From contig NZ_JAPEHV010000003.1 in NCBI RefSeq assembly GCF_028823665.1, forward strand, positions 186,001 to 250,000: a stretch of DNA of 64,000 nt. The letters are read 5' to 3'. The stretch is from Microbacterium sp. C7(2022). Its GTDB lineage: Bacteria; Actinomycetota; Actinomycetes; Actinomycetales; Microbacteriaceae. The notes below the pieces were generated by a model, which saw nothing but the letters and a program-made list of their open reading frames with translations, was not told where the DNA came from and ran no database searches. Shown piece after piece: positions 32,831 through 42,529 of the stretch (the first letter of the stretch is position 1; every line of letters begins with the position of its first letter). A program made the translations under genes and the position numbers.

Positions 32831-34276
32831 GTGGACCTGCTCGACCCCCTGCTCCTAGCTCGTTGGCAGTTCGGCCTCACCACGCTGTACCACTTCCTCT
32901 TCGTGCCCCTCACACTGGGCATGGCGCTCACGGTCGCGATCTTCCAGACAGCATGGTTTCGCACCGGAAAGCTCAAGTGGCTTCATCTGACGCGGTTCTT
33001 CGGAAAGATCTTCCTGATCAACTTCGCCATGGGTGTGGTCACCGGCATCGTTCAGGAGTTCCAGTTCGGCATGAACTGGTCGTCATACTCGCGGTTCGTG
33101 GGCGACGTGTTCGGCGCACCACTGGCGTTCGAAGGACTCATGGCGTTCTTCTTCGAGGCGACGTTCATCGGCCTCTGGATCTTCGGGTGGGACAAACTCC
33201 CCCGCGCCGCACACTTGGCGAGCATCTGGATCGCCACCATCGGGGCGTGGTTCTCGGCGTACTTCATCCTCGCCGCCAACGCGTTCATGCAAAACCCGGT
33301 GGGCTACCAGATGGCCGCAGACGGCTCACGCGCCGAAATGAACGACTTCTTCGCCGTGCTGACGAACCCGGTCGCCTTGGCCGCACTCCCTCACACACTG
33401 TTCGCGGCATTCATGATGACGGCGGGCGTGATCATCTCGATTGCCGCATGGCACCTGGTGCGCCGCCAGAACATCGAGATGATGCGCTCGGCTCTGCGCT
33501 ATGGCCTGTGGGGCATGATCGTCGCGTTCGCCGGAGTGGCGCTCTCCGGCGACCAGTTAAGCCTGGTCATGGTCGCGACCCAGCCCATGAAGATGGCCGC
33601 AGCAGAGGCGATGTTCGATAGCGCGTGCGGCGCCGATGCCTCGTTCTCGATCTTCACCCTCGGCACTCCCGATGGCACGAGCGAGTTGTTCTCGGTCCGC
33701 GTTCCGTACTTGCTCGCCTTCCTGTCGACGCACACGCTGGATGGCTGCGTCGAGGGCATCAACGACCTGAACATGGAGTACACCACGACGCTCTTCCCGC
33801 AGTTTGCCGATCAGGTCGACGGCAACTTCGCCCCCATCCTGTGGGTGACGTACTGGTCGTTCCGCTGGATGATCGGCCTCGGCGGGGTTGCCTTCCTTGT
33901 CGGTGTCGTCGGCCTCTGGCTCACCCGCAAGAAGGCGAAGCGCGAGGTTCCGGTGTGGGCATGGCGTCTGGCCATTTGGGCATGGCCCGCATCGCTGCTC
34001 GCGATCCTCGTCGGCTGGGTGTTCACCGAAATGGGCCGACAGCCGTGGATCGTCTTCGGGCTCATGCTCACCGAGGATGGTGTGTCTCCCAGCGTGCCGG
34101 GGTGGAACGTCCTCATCTCGCTGATCGCCTTCACCGCGATCTACGCCATCCTCGCGGTCGTCGAGGTCGGGCTCATCATGAAGACGGCACACGCCGGCCC
34201 CGCACCCCTCCCCGATCCGGGAGACCGCGACGAGCGGTCGACCGCGATCGAAGACACCCCCACGACGGTCTACTAG
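32831..34276 (+). CDS. cydA: Cytochrome bd ubiquinol/menaquinol oxidase subunit I
   Basis: 481 residues from the GTG at 32831, with GGAG eight bases upstream; upstream codons are antisense to moaA. Haem-ligand and quinol motifs are visible: His in 'LTTLYHFLFVPLTLG' (near residue 20), 'LPHTLFAAFMMTAGV' (second His), and 'EMGRQPWIVFG' with 'GWVFTEMGRQPW' near residue 395. The Q-loop is of the short type. Nine or so membrane helices are expected. With CydB it reduces oxygen to water using quinol, high-affinity respiration under low oxygen. cydB starts 18 bases after its stop. Confidence 0.97.
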   Translation: MDLLDPLLLARWQFGLTTLYHFLFVPLTLGMALTVAIFQTAWFRTGKLKWLHLTRFFGKIFLINFAMGVVTGIVQEFQFGMNWSSYSRFVGDVFGAPLAFEGLMAFFFEATFIGLWIFGWDKLPRAAHLASIWIATIGAWFSAYFILAANAFMQNPVGYQMAADGSRAEMNDFFAVLTNPVALAALPHTLFAAFMMTAGVIISIAAWHLVRRQNIEMMRSALRYGLWGMIVAFAGVALSGDQLSLVMVATQPMKMAAAEAMFDSACGADASFSIFTLGTPDGTSELFSVRVPYLLAFLSTHTLDGCVEGINDLNMEYTTTLFPQFADQVDGNFAPILWVTYWSFRWMIGLGGVAFLVGVVGLWLTRKKAKREVPVWAWRLAIWAWPASLLAILVGWVFTEMGRQPWIVFGLMLTEDGVSPSVPGWNVLISLIAFTAIYAILAVVEVGLIMKTAHAGPAPLPDPGDRDERSTAIEDTPTTVY

Positions 34277-34294
34277 GAGAACACGGACACACTC

Positions 34295-35326
34295 ATGGAC
34301 CTCGCGTACCTCTGGTTCTGGATCGTCGGCTTCCTCTTCGTCGGCTACTTCGTCCTTGACGGGTTCGACTTCGGCGTCGGCATGTCTCTTCCCTTCCTCG
34401 GCAAGAACGACATCAGCAGACGCCAAGTCATCAACACGATCGGCCCCGTGTGGGACCTCAACGAGACGTGGGTGATCGTCGCCGGCGCCTGTCTGTTCGC
34501 CGCCTTCCCCGAGTGGTACGCCACGCTGTTCAGCGGCTTCTACCTGGCTCTGCTGCTCATCCTTCTCGCGCTCATCGCACGCGGCGTGTCGTTCGAATAT
34601 CGGCACCAGCGAGACAGCGTCCGGTGGAAGCAGGGTTTCGACACGATGATCGTCGTCGGGTCGGCTGTGCCCGCGCTGCTGTGGGGTGTCGCGGTGGCGA
34701 ACATTGTTCAGGGCGTGCCGATCGATGCCAACCACGAGTTCACCGGTTCGCTGCTGACGCTGCTCAATCCGTACGGACTGCTCGGCGGGCTCACCACGCT
34801 GTTGCTCTTCTTCACGCACGGGGTGTACTTCGTCGCTCTCAAAACTGATGGGCAAGTGCACGAAGATGCACGACGCCTCGCGCGGCGCTCGGGCCTGCTG
34901 ACCGTCGTGGTCGCCGCCGCTTTCTTGGTGTGGACGATCTTCATCGCGGCCGGCCACGGTGCGCCGCTCATGGCCCTCGTGATCGGCGGAGCCGCGGTCG
35001 CAGCGGTATCGCTCATCTTGTCTCTCGTGTTCAATGCCAGGGATCGCGAAGGCTGGGCTTTCGGCGCGGGTGCCGTCACGGTCGTCGCTGCCGTGCTGAC
35101 CCTGTGGTTCTCGCTCTACCCCAACGTCATGCCGTCATCGACGGACCCGGCCTACAGCCTCACGATCGAGAACGCTTCGAGCACGGACTACACCCTGCAG
35201 ATCATGTCGTGGGCGGCGCTGATCTTCCTGCCTCTCGTCCTCGCCTACCAGGGATGGACGTACTGGGTGTTCCGCAAGCGCGTGACGCGCTCGCACATCG
35301 AGAAGGCGGCGGCGGTCAGCCACTGA
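34295..35326 (+). CDS. cydB: Cytochrome bd oxidase subunit II
   Basis: 343 residues, eight or so membrane helices. Family signatures: 'FLFVGYFVLDGFDFGVGMSL', 'GPVWDLNETWVIVAGACLF' and 'FPEWYATLFSGFYLALLLIL'. It is the structural partner of CydA in the bd oxidase. The ATG at 34295 lies just after the cydA stop with AGGAGA upstream. The C-terminus 'VTRSHIEKAAAVSH' is cytoplasmic. The next gene, cydD, follows after 57 bases that contain TAGGCT (35370-35375), a possible extra promoter. Confidence 0.97.
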   Translation: MDLAYLWFWIVGFLFVGYFVLDGFDFGVGMSLPFLGKNDISRRQVINTIGPVWDLNETWVIVAGACLFAAFPEWYATLFSGFYLALLLILLALIARGVSFEYRHQRDSVRWKQGFDTMIVVGSAVPALLWGVAVANIVQGVPIDANHEFTGSLLTLLNPYGLLGGLTTLLLFFTHGVYFVALKTDGQVHEDARRLARRSGLLTVVVAAAFLVWTIFIAAGHGAPLMALVIGGAAVAAVSLILSLVFNARDREGWAFGAGAVTVVAAVLTLWFSLYPNVMPSSTDPAYSLTIENASSTDYTLQIMSWAALIFLPLVLAYQGWTYWVFRKRVTRSHIEKAAAVSH

Positions 35327-35383
35327 CCACACCCGCACTCCGCGTCGGCAGGTCCTGCGACGCGTAGGTAGGCTCAGAGAGTT

Positions 35384-37099
35384 GTGAACGAACAGACGGA
35401 TGCCGCGGCGCCACCGCGCACGCGCACCGCACCAGTCGATCCCCGGCTGCTGCGGTATGCGCGCGCCTCGCGGGGCTTCTTCGTCCTGATCGCGCTGATC
35501 GCGCTGGCGCAGACCGCAACCATCGTCGCGTTCGCGTGGTTGCTCACCGCGGTGATCACGGGCGCGCTCGACGGAACATCCGTTGCCGAGCAGGCGCGTC
35601 TGCTGGCATTCCTCGGGCTGGTCGCGGTCGCGCGCGCCCTCCTGCTCTGGGCGCGAGAAGCGATCGCTGCGCGCGCGGCTGCGCGTGTGCAGACGCAGTT
35701 GCGCACCGCCCTGGTCGACGCGGTGTCGTCCCTCGGCGCCGGGTGGCTCGCGGGTCGCAATTCTGCCCACCTCTCGGTGACCGGCGGGCGCGGACTGGAC
35801 GCGCTCGAGGCATACTTCGGCCGATATCTTCCCCAACTCGTGCAGACCGTGATCGCGACACCGATTCTTGTTGCCGTCATGTGGTGGTTCGACTGGATTT
35901 CGGGCCTGACGGTTCTGCTGACACTCCCCCTCATCCCCGTGTTCATGATCCTGATCGGGCTCGCGACGCAGTCGGTTCAGCGCACGCAATGGCAGACGCT
36001 GCAACGACTCGCCGCCCGGTTCTCCGACACCGTCGAGGGCCTGTCGACGCTCAAGGTGTTCGGACGACAGCACCGCGCGGTGGCGTCGATCGAGAGCGTC
36101 ACTGACGAGTACCGCCGCCAGACGATGCGTGTGCTGCGCGTGTCGTTCTTGTCGGGCTTCGCCCTCGAGTTCTTCGCGAGCATCTCGGTGGCGATCGTGG
36201 CGGTGTCGATCGGATTCCGCCTCATCGACGGCTCTCTGCTGCTCGGCGTGGGGCTGTTCGTCCTGCTTCTGGCCCCCGAGGCTTACCTCCCGTTGCGCCA
36301 AGTGGGAGTGCAGTTCCATGCCGCGTCAGAGGGCGCGGCAGCGACGAATGACGTCTTCGATGTGCTGGATGCCGCGCGCGAGCACCCCAGAGGCGACGGC
36401 GCGGCGACGACCATCGCGCCACCCGCACTCGACGCCGACGTCACCGTTTCGCTATCACACGTGCGCGCGCGCCGCGGCGACAGACTGCTAGCGCCGGTGA
36501 CGCTGACGGCGACGCCCGGGTCGGTGACAGTGATCGAGGGCCCGAGCGGCGCGGGGAAGACGAGCGTGCTCGCGGCACTCCTCGGCACCGTCGAGTTCGA
36601 GGGTGAGATCACGCTGCGGGCGCCGGATCGAACCCTGGACGCCGCGTCGGTGCCGGCGGCGTCGTGGCTGGCATGGGCGGGACAGCGGCCTGGTCTCGTG
36701 TCGGGCACCGTTGCGGAGAACGTCGCGTTGGGGGATAACGCGGCCGATGCCGACCTGGTCACGCGCGCGCTCGATCTGGCGTGCATCACGGAGGTATCGC
36801 CGACGATGTCGCTGGGCGTGCAGGGCTCGGGGCTCTCGGGCGGACAAGCTCAGCGCGTGGCCATCGCCCGTGCGTTCTACCGTCACTTGCGCGGGCGCGG
36901 GCCCGTGATCGCACTCGACGAGCCCAGCGCCGCCCTGGATGCCGCAACCGAATCCCGACTGTGGCGTAACGTGCGCGCGCTCGCTGACGCGGGCGCGACC
37001 GTGCTCGTGGTTTCGCACCGCACCAGCGTGCGGGCGATCGCCGACCAGGTTGTGACGCTGTCTCCTCCGGCACCCGCGCCGGCCGGGGGTGTCGCATGA
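35384..37099 (+). CDS. cydD: CydD, ABC exporter subunit for cytochrome bd assembly
   Basis: 571 residues, a six-helix ABC exporter half with a C-terminal ATPase. Walker A 'GPSGAGKTSVL' is at about 386-396, signature 'LSGGQAQRVAIARAF' near 484, Walker B 'VIALDEPSAALD' and H-loop 'VVSHRTS'. CydDC exports thiols or haem-related compounds needed to mature cytochrome bd. It starts with GTG at 35384 and its stop overlaps the cydC start (ATGA, 37096-37099). An N-terminal Pro/Thr-rich tail ('DAAAPPRTRTAPVDPRLLRY') precedes TM1. Confidence 0.94.
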   Translation: MNEQTDAAAPPRTRTAPVDPRLLRYARASRGFFVLIALIALAQTATIVAFAWLLTAVITGALDGTSVAEQARLLAFLGLVAVARALLLWAREAIAARAAARVQTQLRTALVDAVSSLGAGWLAGRNSAHLSVTGGRGLDALEAYFGRYLPQLVQTVIATPILVAVMWWFDWISGLTVLLTLPLIPVFMILIGLATQSVQRTQWQTLQRLAARFSDTVEGLSTLKVFGRQHRAVASIESVTDEYRRQTMRVLRVSFLSGFALEFFASISVAIVAVSIGFRLIDGSLLLGVGLFVLLLAPEAYLPLRQVGVQFHAASEGAAATNDVFDVLDAAREHPRGDGAATTIAPPALDADVTVSLSHVRARRGDRLLAPVTLTATPGSVTVIEGPSGAGKTSVLAALLGTVEFEGEITLRAPDRTLDAASVPAASWLAWAGQRPGLVSGTVAENVALGDNAADADLVTRALDLACITEVSPTMSLGVQGSGLSGGQAQRVAIARAFYRHLRGRGPVIALDEPSAALDAATESRLWRNVRALADAGATVLVVSHRTSVRAIADQVVTLSPPAPAPAGGVA

Positions 37100-38820
37100 C
37101 CTCGACGATCCCCATCACCGTCCCCACTCCCACGCGCATCGGCGACCCCGTCGCCACCACGCTACGCGGGGCCGTCCCGCCGATGCGACGATTCTGGTGG
37201 GCACTGGCTGCGGGATTCGCATCAGAGGCCTCGGCCGTCGCCCTGCTCGCTGTGAGTGCGTGGCTGATCGTGCGGGCTGCCGAGCAGCCGCCGGTCCTCT
37301 ACCTGAGCGCCGCGGTGGTGGGCGTCCGATTCTTCGCGATCTCGCGCGCGACCTTCCGCTACATCGAACGTCTGACCGGGCACGATGCAACGCTGCGTCA
37401 ACTTGCGTCGACCCGCGCAGCGTTTCTGCATCGGCTCATTCCTCTCGCGCCGGCGGGCCTGGCCCGCATGCGCCGCGGGTCCGCTCTGGGGGCACTCGTC
37501 GACGATGTTGATGACCTTCAGAATCTTCCCCTGCGCGTGATCCAACCCCTGGTGTCATCCGCGACCGTCGCCCTGGCTGCGGTCATCTTGGTCGCCTTCG
37601 TCTGGTGGCCCGCCGCCCTGACCTTGCTCGCGTGCCTGCTGGTCGCCGCGGGCGTCGCGACCGCATGGGGTTGGGTGTCAGGGGCGCGCGCGGAGCGCGC
37701 CATCGCCCCGCTGCGCGCAGAGGTCTCGGATGCCCTCCACGACCACCTTGGCAGCCTGGATGTGCTGGTCGCGTATGGCGCCGAAGCCGCAAGCCGACAG
37801 CGCATCATCGAGGCGGACGGCGCACTGCGTCGCGCGGTGATTCGTCGAGCCGGCGCACAAGCTGGCACGGCCGGGGTCGTTTCCCTCGTCGCGGCCATCG
37901 CCTCGATCGCGGCGGTCTGGGTGGCGAGCCCGGCCGTGGCGTCGGGCGACCTGACCGGACCGTGGTTTGCCGTCGCCGTGCTGGTTCCGATGGCCGTGTT
38001 CGATGTCTTCGCTTCGGTGCCTGCCGCCGCAGCCGCCTGGCGTCAGGTTCGTGCGTCAGCCGAACGCATCGCCGCCGTCACTCCTGCCGAAGTTCCCGCG
38101 CAGATCCCGCGTGACATCTCGGTCCCCACGGGGACCGCCCCCGAACTGGGCGAGGGTCTGCGACTCCGCGGCGCCAGCGTGACCTGGCCGGGTGCTGAGG
38201 CCCCCGCGTTGCGCGATATCGACCTCGACGTGCAACCCGGCGAGCGCCTGCTGGTGGTTGGCTCGAGCGGGGCGGGAAAGTCCACACTGGCCGACGCGTT
38301 GGTGCGGTTTCTCGCCACGACCGGCGAGTACCGCATCGGCGGTCGCCGCGCCACGCAGATGGCCGCCGACGACGTGCGTCGAACAGTGGGGCTGTGCGAG
38401 CAGCGCCCGATGCTGTTCGACGAGGACATCCGCCAGAACCTCCTGTTCGCCCGCGAAGGCGCCACCGACGCCGAACTCACACACGTGCTGGAGCGCGTCG
38501 GTCTCGGGACGTGGCTCGCCGAGCGCGGGGGCTTGAGTGCGCGAGTGGGCGAGCGCGGGTCGCTGGTTTCGGGCGGCCAGGCGCAGCGCATCGCGCTTGC
38601 GCGCGCGCTTCTCCGTGGCTTCCCGGTGCTCGTGCTCGATGAGCCGACGGCGGGGGTCGATCCCGAGGCGGCCGATGCCCTGCTGGCCGATCTTCTGGGC
38701 GCGGTCGAGGACGACCAGGCCGTCGTGTTGATCTCTCACGCGACGGTTCCCGGTCATCTCGTCGACCGCGTGGTGAGGATCGACGCGGGCCGCATTGCCC
38801 CCGCAGACCAGCAAGACTGA
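37096..38820 (+). CDS. cydC: CydC, ABC exporter subunit for cytochrome bd assembly
   Basis: 574 residues, partner of CydD in a heterodimer. Six membrane helices precede an ATPase with Walker A 'GSSGAGKSTLADAL' (about 389-402), signature 'VSGGQAQRIALARALL', Walker B 'VLVLDEPTAGVD' and H-loop 'LISHAT'. It is the last gene of cydABDC. It converges on the modC-GNAT gene with no space between the two stop codons (38820/38821), so read-through or antisense overlap at the 3' ends is likely. Confidence 0.94.
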   Translation: MTSTIPITVPTPTRIGDPVATTLRGAVPPMRRFWWALAAGFASEASAVALLAVSAWLIVRAAEQPPVLYLSAAVVGVRFFAISRATFRYIERLTGHDATLRQLASTRAAFLHRLIPLAPAGLARMRRGSALGALVDDVDDLQNLPLRVIQPLVSSATVALAAVILVAFVWWPAALTLLACLLVAAGVATAWGWVSGARAERAIAPLRAEVSDALHDHLGSLDVLVAYGAEAASRQRIIEADGALRRAVIRRAGAQAGTAGVVSLVAAIASIAAVWVASPAVASGDLTGPWFAVAVLVPMAVFDVFASVPAAAAAWRQVRASAERIAAVTPAEVPAQIPRDISVPTGTAPELGEGLRLRGASVTWPGAEAPALRDIDLDVQPGERLLVVGSSGAGKSTLADALVRFLATTGEYRIGGRRATQMAADDVRRTVGLCEQRPMLFDEDIRQNLLFAREGATDAELTHVLERVGLGTWLAERGGLSARVGERGSLVSGGQAQRIALARALLRGFPVLVLDEPTAGVDPEAADALLADLLGAVEDDQAVVLISHATVPGHLVDRVVRIDAGRIAPADQQD

Positions 38821-40563
38821 TCAGTTGGCCTTCAGCGGCATCCCGAACGCCTGCACGCCGTCATGCGACGGTAGTGGGACGAACCCCAGCCGCGAGTAGA
38901 ACGCGAGCGCGCCGGTGTTGTCGCTGGATGCCACGAGGTGCAATCCGCTGACGCCGCGCTCGCGCAGAGCACCAACAAGCGTGTCGATGAGGCGCCTCCC
39001 CCATCCCTGACCCTGAAGTTCGGGGAGCAGATCGATGTGAAGATGTGCGGGGTAGTCGCGACCATACGGCTCGGCATCGGCACGTCGCCCATACGCGTAG
39101 ATGAGCGTGCCATCTTGTCGCGTGCGTTCGACGTCGGGCCGTGGCCAGCGACCCGCGTGACGCGGCCACCAGACGTTAGCGAACCACTCCTCGAACTCTC
39201 GCGTGTCGGGTGTCGCGACGACATAGCCGACCACCCGACCATCCTCACCCTCGACAACGAAAGCCAGGTCGGGGTGGCGGGCAACATACGGCAGCACGAA
39301 CACTTCGGCCCACAGATCGTCATCGTCGAAGACCCCGGTTGCATCGGCTCCCGCATCCGCCGTTTTGAGGCAGATGTCAGCGAGGGCTGGCTCATCGCCT
39401 GGGAGGAAAGGGCGGATGTGCGTCATGTCGCGAGTCTGCGGCCGCACGAACCGAACGTCGCGGCGGTCTATGCGTAGTCGCACGGGAGAGCCAGGCCCGA
39501 GGCCCAGGCCCGCCACGCGATCGGCGGAGGTGTCCACGATCACCTCGGGCTCCGCGGTTCGCACGCGAACGCCGGCCGGCGTCTGCTCGAGCCGCGTCAC
39601 ACGTGCGAGCCACTCCCCCTCGATCTTTGCGCCTAGTTCGGGCATGCGCAGCGCACCGGTCCAGGTGGCGGCCGGCACCGATTCGAGGTGCACGGTTGAC
39701 GGGCGAAACACCGCAGCTTCGTCCACCGGCTGAGACGCGGAGGGAGGAGCATCCTGCACGTCGATGCCCCCTCCGCGACGCAGCCGGATCGGTCCGCATG
39801 CCCACTCGTCACCAGCCGTCGACCCCGGCACCCGGTTGAGGCCCGCGACCGATGCGACAAACCGCGTCGCTGGCGATGCCAGCACACCCCGCACGTCACC
39901 CTGCTGCGTGATCTCGCCGCCCTCGAGCACCACCAGCCTGCTCGCGAGTGCGACCGCGTCAACCGCGTCGTGTGTCGCCACCAGCGCGGTCGTGCGCGTC
40001 GCCGCCACCTGCTCGTGCACCAGGGCGCGCACGTCACCTGCCGTTTCAGTGTCAAGCGAGGAGAACGGTTCATCGAGCAACAGGACGTCGGGGTCGGCGG
40101 CGAGCGCCCGCGCCAAAGCGACCCGCTGCTGCTGCCCGCCGGACAGTTCCGCCGGTCGTCGCGTGCCGAGGCCTGCGAGCCCCACACGCCACAGCCATTC
40201 GTCGGCCTCGGTGTGGGCAGTCGCGGCGGGAACGCCACGCACGCGCAGCCCGAAGACCACGTTCGCGTGCGCCGTCAGATGTGGAAACAACCGGGGTTCC
40301 TGCCCCAGCAGCACGACGCCCCGCTTCGCGGGCGCGACGTGAGTACCCGGGCGAGGGGCCCGATCGAGTACCCGCTCACCCACTCGAATCTCGCCTGCCT
40401 TCAGCCGCGCCAGCCCCGCGAGCACCTCGAGCAGGGTGGACTTGCCCGCGCCACTCGGGCCCATGATCGCTACGACCTCACCGGCGGCGACCTCGAGCAC
40501 GACCTCAAGACTGAAGGCGCCCCGGCGCGCGGTCACCTCGGCCGAAAGCGCGCTGCCGGTCAT
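38821..40563 (-). CDS. modC: Molybdate ABC ATPase fused to a GNAT acetyltransferase domain
   Basis: 580 residues from the ATG at 40563, supported by its ATGA overlap with modB. Residues 1-365 are ModC: Walker A 'GPSGAGKS' (35-42), signature 'LSGGQQQR' (140-147), Walker B 'LLLDEP' (161-166), then a TOBE-like part ending 'LRIDRRDVRFVRPQT'. Without any stop the frame continues at M380 into a complete GNAT domain, 'MTHIRPFLPGDEPALADI' to the C-terminus, with the acetyl-CoA loop 'LQGQGWGRRLIDTL'. No ribosome-binding site precedes M380. ModC powers molybdate import with ModAB; what the GNAT part acetylates is unknown. The two could also be made separately from an internal start. Confidence 0.9.
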   Translation of the reverse strand: MTGSALSAEVTARRGAFSLEVVLEVAAGEVVAIMGPSGAGKSTLLEVLAGLARLKAGEIRVGERVLDRAPRPGTHVAPAKRGVVLLGQEPRLFPHLTAHANVVFGLRVRGVPAATAHTEADEWLWRVGLAGLGTRRPAELSGGQQQRVALARALAADPDVLLLDEPFSSLDTETAGDVRALVHEQVAATRTTALVATHDAVDAVALASRLVVLEGGEITQQGDVRGVLASPATRFVASVAGLNRVPGSTAGDEWACGPIRLRRGGGIDVQDAPPSASQPVDEAAVFRPSTVHLESVPAATWTGALRMPELGAKIEGEWLARVTRLEQTPAGVRVRTAEPEVIVDTSADRVAGLGLGPGSPVRLRIDRRDVRFVRPQTRDMTHIRPFLPGDEPALADICLKTADAGADATGVFDDDDLWAEVFVLPYVARHPDLAFVVEGEDGRVVGYVVATPDTREFEEWFANVWWPRHAGRWPRPDVERTRQDGTLIYAYGRRADAEPYGRDYPAHLHIDLLPELQGQGWGRRLIDTLVGALRERGVSGLHLVASSDNTGALAFYSRLGFVPLPSHDGVQAFGMPLKAN

Positions 40564-41357
40564 CGCTGCGCCTCCGGCCGCCACGCACGAACGAGCAAGA
40601 GCACAGCCACGGCCGTCACGAGAAGCATCAGCGACAGCGCGACGGCGGTGCCCTGCGAGATTCCTGCACCGTTGAACGCGGTGTAGATCGCCAGGGGCAT
40701 GGTCTGCGTGACACCCGGGGCGTTGCCTGCGAACAGGGCCGTCGCGCCGAACTCACCGATTGCTCGCGCGAAACACAGCACGACGCCCGCGACGAGACCG
40801 GGGGCTGCGAGCGGCAACGTGACCTTCCGGAGCGTTGTCCAGCGTCCGGCGCCGAGTGCTGCGGCGACTTGCTCGTACCCAACTCCGGTAGCCCGCAGCG
40901 ACCCTTCCAGCGCCAAGACCAAGAACGGCAACGCCACGAAGGTCTGCGCGATGACGACCGCGGCCGACGTGAAGGGCACCTGGATCCCCCACATGCTCAG
41001 GGCACCACCGAGCACACCGCTGCGACCGAACAGAAAGAGGAGCGCGACGCCACCGACCATCGGAGGCAGCACCAGCGGAATGGTCACGAGTGCCCGCAGC
41101 ACCGCAGCCGTCCTCGGCCCACTGCGGGCGATGAGCAGAGCGAGCGGCACACCGAACATCACGCACAGCAGCGTCGCGATCAGGCCCGTCGTCACCGAGA
41201 GACCGAGCGCCGCCAGTGCCTCGGGCGAGGTGATGTCGGATGCAAGAGAAGACCACTCGACGCGAGAAACCAGTGCCGCGAGGGGCAGTACGAGAAGTGC
41301 GAGCCCGAGTACCGCGGGGATCGCGAGGACGCGAGGGACAAATCCTGACGAGTTCAC
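40560..41357 (-). CDS. modB: Molybdate ABC transporter permease
   Basis: 265 residues from the GTG at 41357, which overlaps the modA stop (GTGA, 41354-41357); the much longer open frame upstream is antisense-like noise. Six membrane helices and the ModB/CysT permease loop 'QVAAALGAGRWTTLRKVTLP' (EAA motif) with 'GEFGATALFAGNAPGVTQTM' are clear. It forms the channel for molybdate (or tungstate) across the membrane. It is followed by modC with an ATGA overlap. Confidence 0.95.
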   Translation of the reverse strand: MNSSGFVPRVLAIPAVLGLALLVLPLAALVSRVEWSSLASDITSPEALAALGLSVTTGLIATLLCVMFGVPLALLIARSGPRTAAVLRALVTIPLVLPPMVGGVALLFLFGRSGVLGGALSMWGIQVPFTSAAVVIAQTFVALPFLVLALEGSLRATGVGYEQVAAALGAGRWTTLRKVTLPLAAPGLVAGVVLCFARAIGEFGATALFAGNAPGVTQTMPLAIYTAFNGAGISQGTAVALSLMLLVTAVAVLLLVRAWRPEAQR

Positions 41358-42136
41358 GGCGCACCGAATCCGTGGTCCGCCAGCACGTCCTGCCCGTCGG
41401 ACGAGAGCACGTAGTCGACGAACGCCTGCGCCGCGCGCGCGTTGTTTGCTCCGGTCGTCACCGCGATCGGGTAGTGGTTCACCACGCTGTGGGTGCCCTC
41501 GGGAATCACGGCGCTCACGTCGTCTCTCCCCTGCACGTCCGTCGCGTACACCAGGCCGGCGTCGGCTTCTCCGGCCGCCACCTTGGTGAGCACCGCGGTC
41601 ACGTTCTGCTCGAGGCTCGCCGCGTCGACATGCACGTCCCCATAGCCGAGGAGTGTCTGCGCAGCCGACCCACACGGCACTTCCGCCGCGCACAGCACCA
41701 CGGTGAGGTCGGGATCAGCCAGGTCGACGATGCTGTCGATGCCCGCGGGGTTCCCCGCCGGCACGACGATCACCAGCGTGTTCGAGGCGAACAGCACCGG
41801 GTTGGCGGCGGCTCCCGCATCAACCACGAGACCCATGGTGCGTTGGTCCGCCGAAGCGAACACGTCCGCGGGTGCACCCTCGATCAGCTGCGTGGCGAGG
41901 ACGCTCGACCCGTCGTACGAGATCGGGCGCACGTCGAGGTCCGGATGCTGGTCTTCGAAACCCGCCGCGAGGTCATCGAATGCCGTGGCGAGCGAAGCCG
42001 CGGCGAAGATCGTCAATTGACCGCTGAGCGGATCGTCGCTTCCCGCGGCATCCGACGGTGCATCGCTCGACGCACACGCGCTGAGGCCGAGGACTCCCAG
42101 CCCCAAGAGGGCGGCGCGAATCACTGAGCGAGTCAT
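41354..42136 (-). CDS. modA: Molybdate-binding lipoprotein
   Basis: 260 residues. The signal sequence ends in a lipobox 'LGLSAC' with C21 as the lipidated residue, so the mature protein is anchored outside. The ModA fold is seen in 'LTIFAAASLATAFDDLAAGF', 'YDGSSVLATQLIEGAPADVF', 'FASADQRTM' and 'AGEADAGLVYATDV'; Ser residues in 'AASL' and 'GSS' are the usual oxyanion contacts. It delivers molybdate to ModBC. The gene starts four bases after the modE-like regulator's stop. Confidence 0.95.
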   Translation of the reverse strand: MTRSVIRAALLGLGVLGLSACASSDAPSDAAGSDDPLSGQLTIFAAASLATAFDDLAAGFEDQHPDLDVRPISYDGSSVLATQLIEGAPADVFASADQRTMGLVVDAGAAANPVLFASNTLVIVVPAGNPAGIDSIVDLADPDLTVVLCAAEVPCGSAAQTLLGYGDVHVDAASLEQNVTAVLTKVAAGEADAGLVYATDVQGRDDVSAVIPEGTHSVVNHYPIAVTTGANNARAAQAFVDYVLSSDGQDVLADHGFGAP

Positions 42137-42139
42137 CGG

Positions 42140-42529
42140 TCAGCGCCTCGCCGTCTCGACAACCACGGTGGTGGCCTTCACGACCGCCGTAGCGAGCGAT
42201 CCCACCTCGAGCGCCAACTCGTCCACTGCTTCGGCCGACATCAGCGACACCACCCGGTGGGGACCTGCTTGGATGTCGACCTGGGCCATCACGCCGTCAC
42301 GCTGAATCCGCGTGACGATGCCGACGAAGCGGTTGCGCGCGCTCGATGTTCCCCCCACCTCGCCACCGGACTCCCCCAGCGCGAGCGCACGGGTGGCCAG
42401 AGCATCACCGGGGACCTCGAGGGGAGAGCCGCCCGTCGTCGTCAGCGCGCCCGCATCGATCCAACGCCGCACGGTGTCGTCACTCACGCCGAGCAGTCGG
42501 GCCGCCTCAGAAACCTTGTAGGAGGGCAT
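42140..42529 (-). CDS. ModE-like molybdate-responsive regulator (HTH plus single TOBE domain)
   Basis: 129 residues. The N-terminus is an excisionase/MerR-like helix-turn-helix, 'YKVSEAARLLGVSDDTVRRW', followed by a TOBE (Mop) domain, 'NRFVGIVTRIQRDGVMAQVD' to 'LATAVVKATTVVVE', which binds molybdate. This two-part layout is common beside actinobacterial mod operons. It is the first gene of the mod operon and probably controls it. The ATG at 42529 has TAGCGT (minus strand, 42537-42542) seven bases upstream and no Shine-Dalgarno, so it may be leaderless; the open frame upstream is rejected. Confidence 0.88.
   Translation of the reverse strand: MPSYKVSEAARLLGVSDDTVRRWIDAGALTTTGGSPLEVPGDALATRALALGESGGEVGGTSSARNRFVGIVTRIQRDGVMAQVDIQAGPHRVVSLMSAEAVDELALEVGSLATAVVKATTVVVETARR

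Noticed and set aside
33557..34957. 466-codon minus-strand frame
   Set aside because: Antisense of cydA and cydB, which are certain.
39424..39426. Independent GNAT gene starting at the internal ATG
   Set aside because: No ribosome-binding site or -10 box precedes it and no stop separates it from modC, so a fusion was called; kept as an alternative.
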